From: Gammaproteobacteria bacterium
Lineage (GTDB): Bacteria > Pseudomonadota > Gammaproteobacteria > GCA-001735895
NCBI GenBank assembly: GCA_030066085.1
Contig: JASJCI010000017.1
Location: forward strand, 1-64,000
Direction of reading: 5' to 3'
Length of the DNA stretch: 64,000 nucleotides
The position numbers and the translations under genes were made by a program. This document shows positions 59,092 through 64,000 of this stretch, in pieces (position 1 is the first letter of the stretch; every line of letters begins with the position of its first letter). The notes below the pieces were generated by a model. It did no database searches. It saw only the letters and a program-made list of their open reading frames with translations, and was not told the DNA's origin.

Positions 59092-59837
59092 AAGTGTTTT
59101 TTGGCCTGCTGCTGGTGGTCAACGTGGCCTTCGCGGTATTCCAGTGGCTGATGCCCTACGAACAGCTGTTCCCGGATCCGCGGCGCGTGCCGGCGGCGGA
59201 AAAGCTTGCGCTGCTGAACGAATCCGGCGCGCAGGCCGTCAGCGAAGCCGAGGTCATCGCCAAGGTCGAGGCCGAGACCAGCGCGCTGGCGCAGGCCGTG
59301 GCGCAGGTCGAGCAGGAAATCCAGAGTCGACGCGAGAATATCGTCATCGAGGAAGTCGAGGTCAGCGAGAGGCGCGTCTGTTACACCATCGGCCCCCTGA
59401 AGGACAAGGCGCGCGCAATCGAAATCAGCGGCCGCTACAGCAGCCGCAACGTGGATACCGAACTCAAGTCCAGCCTGGAAAAGGAATACCTCGGCGTAAT
59501 GGTTTACATCGGTGGTCACAAGAACCGCTCCGAGGCGCTGCGAACCGCCAACCAACTCGCCGAGCAGGGGATTCGCGACCACATCATCATCAACGAGGAC
59601 GAGCGCAAGAACCTGCTGTCGCTCGGCGTTTTCGGGCTCAAGAAAAATGCCGATCGGCTCAGGGCGCGGGTCGCGGCAATGAAGTTCCCGGTCGAAACCG
59701 AGGCGCGCTACCGCGAGCGCACCATCTACTGGCTGTACGCGGAACAGTCCAGCGAAACCGACCTGCTGCAGCTGCTGGAGTCCAACGAAGGCGACAGCGG
59801 CATCAGCCAGATCCCCACCCAGTGCTTGCCAAGCTGA
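59088..59837 (+). CDS. SPOR-like membrane-anchored protein
   Basis: 249 residues: one N-terminal membrane span (F-F-G-L-L-L-V-V-N-V-A-F-A-V-F), an acidic coiled coil with V-E-A-E...V-E-Q-E (about 60-95), then an SPOR-like domain (R-V-C-Y-T-I-G-P-L-K-D, Y-L-G-V-M-V-Y-I-G-G-H, S-E-A-L-R-T-A-N-Q-L). SPOR domains bind denuded peptidoglycan; the cognate homologue in this position after coaX is of unproven function. Overlaps coaX by ATGA. Confidence 0.85.
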   Translation: MKVFFGLLLVVNVAFAVFQWLMPYEQLFPDPRRVPAAEKLALLNESGAQAVSEAEVIAKVEAETSALAQAVAQVEQEIQSRRENIVIEEVEVSERRVCYTIGPLKDKARAIEISGRYSSRNVDTELKSSLEKEYLGVMVYIGGHKNRSEALRTANQLAEQGIRDHIIINEDERKNLLSLGVFGLKKNADRLRARVAAMKFPVETEARYRERTIYWLYAEQSSETDLLQLLESNEGDSGISQIPTQCLPS

Positions 59838-59922
59838 GCCGATCGCAATAAACTTCCCAGCCCCGCACCAGGCCGCTACCGAAGAGCAAGAACGGCCCGC
59901 GGAAAGAAGAATAAATCGATTA

Positions 59923-59998
<76 letters not shown>

Positions 59999-60174
59999 TT
60001 TTCCATCGTTAAAACGATCATCTAGCCCAATTCTATCTCGGGGATGCCTTAAGACTGTTTTGTATGCCGGTGTTATTGGTGAGCCACGCTCACGCTTTTC
60101 TAATACTTGAAATGCAGACATTCATGGGAACCGTTCGTGAATCTGCTTACGGACAATTTCAGCCGCCAATCGAA

Positions 60175-60260
60175 GCCGTCCCCGCGCAGGCGGGGACATT
60201 GCAATGTTGGCGCGTTTCAAGATTCCCGCCTGCGCGGCGGTCCGCCGAAGCGGAATGACG
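60175..60260. repeat. REP palindrome cluster
   Basis: GTCCCCGC-GCAG-GCGGGGAC (60178-60197) is a perfect eight-base hairpin, followed by the perfect palindrome ACATTGCAATGT (60196-60207) and an inverted partner at 60221-60258 (ATTCC arms with a GGCGG-T-CCGCC inner stem). Same family as the repeats at 6903-6959. Confidence 0.7.
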
Positions 60261-60429
60261 CTTTCATCGATAGCGCAGGTGTTTCTCTTGGGTCGATGCG
60301 AGCCGCCCGGGTAATTTGATTGAGCGTCTGTTTGTCTTTGATGGCATCGTGCACGGGCTGAGTCAGTCAGGCCGCAAATTTTTCAGCTCTCCGGCGACAA
60401 AAAACCGACCAGTTTCAAACGTTCGTAGC

Positions 60430-60456
60430 AAAAAAAATCCCGCCAGCGAAGCGGGG
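60430..60456 (-). terminator. Rho-independent terminator of the second VPLPA-CTERM gene
   Basis: On the minus strand: CCCCGC-TTCGCTG-GCGGGA then a run of Ts (60430-60438). Located 25 bases after the stop codon at 60481. Confidence 0.85.
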
Positions 60457-60480
60457 CATATTATGCAACATGATAGAAGG

Positions 60481-61164
60481 TCAAGCTGCTTTCCTGCGCC
60501 TGTGAAAACCAGCCAACCCCAGCACCGCGGTACCGAATAGCCACGCGGCTGCCGGGATCGGTGTCGGTAATGGTGCTACGGTAGTAACTGAAATATTGTC
60601 GAAAGCCATGTAATTCAGAAATTCAGTGTTTGAAGGATTGAGAGCGGACACGAAGAGACTGCTTATTCCCGACCATTCTGTCCCAAAGGTCAAGGTTTCA
60701 AAATCTGCTGCGCCACCAGGTCCATCCGATAAACCGTCAAGTTTGAATTTCCTGTTTACACTGGTTCCAGCCTTTGAACCGGTAAAGGTGTAAACCGTAG
60801 ACCCGCCAGCTCCCATCGCATCCCCAGCGTTAAAAAACTCTGCCAGGTCGATAGAAAAAAGATCGAACTCTGCGCCATCTGCCCGGGTCAGGCTGAAGGT
60901 GGCATCCAAACCAGGCCCGCCACTGAAGATACTCGCGACGGTCGTGCCGTTACTGCTGCCCCGGTTGTTTTGCCATCCGTCTTCGAAGGCATATAGTTCA
61001 CCAAAACCAGCGACGATTTGATACCCATCTTCAAAATACGGATTGCCATTCATGACACCACCGGTTGAAGATGTGTCTGTCGACTCAAAGTCAATGAGTA
61101 CAGCGCTCACGGTCGAGCTGAACAGGAGTGATATCGCTCCCAATACAAACAATACTTTCGTCAT
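60481..61164 (-). CDS. Secreted protein with VPLPA/PEP-CTERM sorting signal (2)
   Basis: 227 residues. Signal peptide M-T-K-V-L-F-V-L-G-A-I-S-L-L-F... to V-S-A, beta-rich middle (Y-T-F-T-G-S-K-A-G-T near 120), and the exosortase tail P-T-P-I-P-A-A-A-W-L-F-G-T, hydrophobic span, then H-R-R-R-K. Compositionally AT-richer than most of the window. Attached to the envelope or matrix by a matching exosortase not seen here. Its upstream box at 61230-61251 matches that of 14891-15601. Function of the middle domain unrecognised. Confidence 0.85.
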   Translation of the reverse strand: MTKVLFVLGAISLLFSSTVSAVLIDFESTDTSSTGGVMNGNPYFEDGYQIVAGFGELYAFEDGWQNNRGSSNGTTVASIFSGGPGLDATFSLTRADGAEFDLFSIDLAEFFNAGDAMGAGGSTVYTFTGSKAGTSVNRKFKLDGLSDGPGGAADFETLTFGTEWSGISSLFVSALNPSNTEFLNYMAFDNISVTTVAPLPTPIPAAAWLFGTAVLGLAGFHRRRKAA

Positions 61165-61229
61165 AGTGTAAAACCTATAGACTATTTTCCCGCTTTATTG
61201 TCTTGTACTACCAGAGGTTGAAGACGAGA

Positions 61230-61251
61230 GCATCACCTAAATGGGTTAAAT
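61230..61251 (-). promoter_or_regulatory. Shared VPLPA-CTERM upstream box (copy 2)
   Basis: Read toward the gene: ATTTAACCCA, four bases (TTTA), GGTGATGC, beginning 65 bases upstream of the start codon at 61164. Eighteen of 22 bases equal the box at 15669-15690. Confidence 0.6.
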
Positions 61252-61344
61252 GTAACTGGCCGGATAGGTCCGCTGTGACCTGACTCACAAAAATTTTTTA
61301 AACAATTGGTAATTTCACGTTACCGCCCGGAGAAGTGAGTGGGT

Positions 61345-61542
61345 ATGTCGGACACAACACCAATAACAGGATTAGTCAGGCTCTGTGAAATCGAAACGCA
61401 AGAGCGAAAACCGCTGGCTGAGTTGATTCGGAAATTCGTGTCTCCTTCCAGGAAAAAACGATCATTCAGCCAGAAAGAGAAAATTCGCGAAGACCTTGTA
61501 CTCGAACGTTTCTATGGCCATGATCTCAAGGACAGGCCTTAA
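61345..61542 (+). CDS. Possible small basic protein, unrecognised
   Basis: 65 residues (M-S-D-T-T-P-I-T-G-L-V-R...), basic in the second half (S-R-K-K-R-S-F-S-Q-K-E-K). GGAGAAG lies 13 bases ahead of the ATG; an in-frame GTG six bases earlier is an alternative. Base composition is atypical of the region. No homologue recognised, and it may be spurious. Confidence 0.35.
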   Translation: MSDTTPITGLVRLCEIETQERKPLAELIRKFVSPSRKKRSFSQKEKIREDLVLERFYGHDLKDRP

Positions 61543-61900
61543 GTGATCAAGCTCACCAGCAAATCATTCAATTAGGGCCAGAGTCATCCTGGATACAGTT
61601 GCTCTAACCGCCTACCGGAACCAGGACTGGTTAAATTCTCCATGCACATAGTGGATTATTTACTAGCTGGCATCTCAGTTGGGTCACAGTCAGACATTTA
61701 ATGACTTGATACGAGTGCCTGTTTCGAGAGATCGAATATTTTGGTTCGCTCTCCGAAATGTTCGTGGCGGCACCCGATAATCATCCGCTATTCTCTATAC
61801 CGGATTGTTTAAGGGCCGGTAAGTATCGGGTTTCGTGCTCAAGGCATGGCGAAGATTTGGTAATATCTGGCCCCTGTAGTACGGAGGAGCAAAAAACAGG
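61543..61900. other. 358-base gene-free region
   Basis: No convincing coding region, RNA or repeat. A GGAGGA ribosome-site-like motif lies near its right end ahead of the oxidoreductase gene. Confidence 0.5.
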
Positions 61901-64000
61901 ATGGTGCCGCCGGATGACGCCATTTCCAATTCCGAAGGCGCGGATGTCGATTACGAGTTTAAGCTCGACGATCGTTACACCAGGTCCGAGGGCAGCGCTT
62001 ATCTAACCGGTATGCAGGCCCTGGTGCGCCTGCTGATCGAGCAAAGCGACCTCGATCGACGCCAGGGATTAAACACCCGGGGTTATGTCAGCGGCTATCG
62101 GGGCAGCCCGGTTGGCGCTTTCGACAGCGCGATCTGGCAGGCGGGAGACGCGGTCACTGATCGCGGTATCCATTTCAATCCCGGTCTCAACGAAGACCTC
62201 GCGATGACCGCGGTGGGTGGTACGCAGCATGTCGTGATGACCGACAAGGCCGACCTGGACGGTGTCTTTGCGGTCTGGTACGGCAAGGGGCCCGGGGTCG
62301 ATCGCAGCGTCGATGCGATCAAGCACGTGAGCATGGCCGGGGCATCGCCGCATGGCGGTATGCTGATGCTGGCCGGCGACGATCAGATGGGCAAAAGCAG
62401 CAGTCTTTGCCATCAAAGCGAGCAGTCGCTGGTGAGTGGCAACGTGCCCATCCTGGCCCCGACCAGCGTGCACGAGTATGTGCCGCTGGGACTGCATGCC
62501 ATTGCCATGTCTCGCTACAGCGGTGCGCTGGTGGGCATGAAAATAACCTCCAACACGGCGGACAGTGCCGCCACCGTCGACCTGTCACGGCTGGTGCCGG
62601 AATTTGCCGCCTTGCCCGTCGCGCCGGCACGCGGCAGTCTGCATTATCAGCCTGGATTCGTGCCGTTCCTGGAAGCCGAGCGTATCCTGCTGGAAGAACG
62701 CCTGCCCGCGGCAGTGACCTATGCCCGGGAGAACCGATTGAATACCGCGATGGTCGAGCCCGGCAGCAAAAAGCTCGGCATTGTTGCTGTCGGCGCGGCG
62801 TATCCGGAAGTGCAGGCGGCCCTGGAGCTGCTGGAGGTGCAGGATCCGGCATCGCTCGGTATCGGGCTTTTCAAGGTGAGCTTTCTGTGGCCGCTCGAGC
62901 CTGACAGTATCCTGGATTTTGCCGGCGGTTACGACGAAGTGCTCGTGGTCGAACACAAGCGCGCCTTTGTCGAGACGCAGCTGGGTCGCATTTTACTTAA
63001 CCTGCAGGACAGCGAGCGCCCGCAATTGAGCGGTAAAACCGAACCCTCGACCAACACGGCGTTGCTCTCGGAAAACGGGGAGCTGAGCCCGCTGCAAATT
63101 GCCGAGGCGATCGCCAAGCGAGGCCGGGTTTTACAGCTGACCGGGCTCGAGCCCCCCAAAGGCCAGGTCGATCTGCTCGGCCCGCAGCCCAAACAGCGTA
63201 TCCCCTGGTATTGCGCGGGCTGTCCGCACAACACCTCGACCCGGGTGCCCGACGGTTCGATATCCGCCAGCGGTATTGGTTGTCATTCGATCAGCGCGCT
63301 GATGGATGCCGAAAACCACACCTGGATGTGCCAGATGGGTGGTGAAGGCCAGCACTGGGTCGGGCGGGCGCCGTTCAGCCCGATCGGGCACACCTTCGTC
63401 AACCTGGGTGACGGCACCTACAACCACTCCGGCAGTCTCGCCATTCGCAGCGCGGTCAGCAGCGGAGTGAACATTACCTTCAAGCTGCTGTATAACGACG
63501 CGGTGGCCCTGACCGGCGGTCAGAGTGTCGACAGCGATCATCGTCCCTGGGATCTCGCGCAGCAGTTGGTCGGCGAGGGTGTGGCGAAGATAGAGATCGT
63601 CAGCGATCGGCCGGAAGACATCAAGGACTCTCCCTGGCCCAGCGGTTTAAAGGTACGGCATCGGCGCGAGATCGACCAGGTCCAGCGAGAGCTGCGCGAG
63701 GTTCCCGGTACCTCTATCCTGCTGTACGTGCAAACCTGCGCGGCGGAAAAGCGCAGGCGGCGCAAGCAGGGGCTGTTTCCCGATCCACCGAAACGGATCG
63801 TCATCAATGAGCGGATTTGCGAAGGCTGCGGTGACTGCGGCCTGGAGAGTAACTGCGTTGCGATCAAACCGCTGGATACCGTCTTTGGCACCAAGCGCCA
63901 GATAGACCAGACCAGCTGTAACAAGGACTTTTCCTGCAAGAATGGGTTTTGCCCCAGTTTCGTGATGCTCGAGGGTGTTGATGGCCAGGACCCGCTGAAG
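61901..64000 (+). CDS. Indolepyruvate:ferredoxin oxidoreductase-family protein, 3'-truncated
   Basis: Open to the window end (700 codons seen; family members are about 1150). Oxidatively decarboxylates a 2-oxo acid (aryl or branched) to acyl-CoA, passing electrons to ferredoxin. Visible: the N-terminal pyrimidine-type domain (R-G-Y-V-S-G-Y-R-G-S-P-V-G near 65, G-K-G-P-G-V-D-R near 130), the thiamine-diphosphate motif G-D-G...N-D-A near 505-530, and a [4Fe-4S] ferredoxin segment C-E-G-C-G-D-C-G near 640. ATG at 61901 with GGAGGA upstream. Aerobic bacteria carry fused-type homologues for amino-acid breakdown. Confidence 0.9.
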   Translation, partial: MVPPDDAISNSEGADVDYEFKLDDRYTRSEGSAYLTGMQALVRLLIEQSDLDRRQGLNTRGYVSGYRGSPVGAFDSAIWQAGDAVTDRGIHFNPGLNEDLAMTAVGGTQHVVMTDKADLDGVFAVWYGKGPGVDRSVDAIKHVSMAGASPHGGMLMLAGDDQMGKSSSLCHQSEQSLVSGNVPILAPTSVHEYVPLGLHAIAMSRYSGALVGMKITSNTADSAATVDLSRLVPEFAALPVAPARGSLHYQPGFVPFLEAERILLEERLPAAVTYARENRLNTAMVEPGSKKLGIVAVGAAYPEVQAALELLEVQDPASLGIGLFKVSFLWPLEPDSILDFAGGYDEVLVVEHKRAFVETQLGRILLNLQDSERPQLSGKTEPSTNTALLSENGELSPLQIAEAIAKRGRVLQLTGLEPPKGQVDLLGPQPKQRIPWYCAGCPHNTSTRVPDGSISASGIGCHSISALMDAENHTWMCQMGGEGQHWVGRAPFSPIGHTFVNLGDGTYNHSGSLAIRSAVSSGVNITFKLLYNDAVALTGGQSVDSDHRPWDLAQQLVGEGVAKIEIVSDRPEDIKDSPWPSGLKVRHRREIDQVQRELREVPGTSILLYVQTCAAEKRRRRKQGLFPDPPKRIVINERICEGCGDCGLESNCVAIKPLDTVFGTKRQIDQTSCNKDFSCKNGFCPSFVMLEGVDGQDPLK

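Larger units (their letters stand above)
59999..60480. other. 482-base gene-free region after tRNA-Thr
   Basis: AT-richer than the left-hand genes. It contains a REP palindrome cluster at 60175-60260 and a terminator at 60430-60456. No further tRNA, integrase or phage-like attachment duplication of the tRNA 3' end was found by eye. Confidence 0.6.

Overview
The window is a stretch of GC-rich chromosome (GC-ending codons dominate almost every gene) from what looks like a marine, aerobic gammaproteobacterium. The evidence is glnS, soxR, ybiI, yqaA and cpdA homologues of gammaproteobacterial type, the order birA - coaX - SPOR protein - tRNA-Thr(UGU), two secreted proteins with VPLPA/PEP-CTERM sorting tails, a REP-type tyrosine transposase, and many oxygenases, BKACE enzymes and a TRAP transporter typical of heterotrophs living on small osmolytes and amines. 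The species is not determinable from the window; the lineage is inference.

Layout. 1-1707: end of a BKACE gene, a compact RAYT transposase unit with perfect 16-bp terminal inverted repeats, and yqaA. 1705-6890: two paralogous membrane diiron hydroxylases (sterol desaturase / fatty acid hydroxylase superfamily) flanking a LysR gene, then a PhnZ/TmpB-like HD-domain oxygenase and a PanB-like protein that has lost its metal ligands; this is an unrecognised oxidative pathway. 6891-7080: REP/BIME-type palindromes. 7151-12991: SnoaL-like protein, small membrane protein, a MocD/MocE-like desaturase-Rieske pair, and divergently LysR - MttB-family methyltransferase - PanE-like reductase. 13093-15601: tandem GFA protein, secreted dienelactone hydrolase, first VPLPA-CTERM protein. 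15786-24451: M20 amidohydrolase facing a metal-ligand-less creatinase-like M24 protein, TetR and alpha/beta hydrolase, LysR, luciferase-like monooxygenase, DUF805, and a CntA-like Rieske oxygenase overlapping a class II aldolase.

24464-33068: soxR facing a Rieske-fusion gene with a MerR-type 19-bp-spacer promoter; TPR protein, HlyU-family protein, a receiver-kinase hybrid, CpdA, and a lone receiver beside a four-PAS NarX-type kinase. 33190-36884: TatT-DctP-DctQ-DctM TRAP transporter. 36910-40151: minus-strand operon of BetI-like TetR, 2OG dioxygenase, SDR and AKR. 40255-45881: ybiI, amidase, RidA and a 37-residue membrane peptide, divergent from a tight enoyl-CoA hydratase - BKACE - histidine phosphatase - PhyH operon. 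46553-53707: membrane protein, glycosyltransferase, DUF6165, MMPL exporter, LpxL-like acyltransferase, glnS.

53853-59998: a TetR gene and a PPOX flavoprotein gene carrying the same 19-bp operator, nitroreductase, M61 peptidase, birA, coaX, SPOR-like protein and tRNA-Thr. After the tRNA the sequence becomes AT-richer and gene-poor, with REP palindromes, the second VPLPA-CTERM gene and a doubtful small ORF, before a large indolepyruvate:ferredoxin oxidoreductase-family gene that runs off the end.

Taken together, the window encodes much oxidative attack on C-N, C-O and possibly C-P bonds (Rieske, diiron, HD-domain, 2OG and flavin oxygenases), with dedicated LysR/TetR regulators, plus cell-envelope and central genes. 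The least explained parts are the 2167-6890 hydroxylase/HD/PanB-like locus, the MocDE-MttB-PanE locus, the SoxR-linked Rieske fusion, and the regulatory box shared by both VPLPA-CTERM genes.
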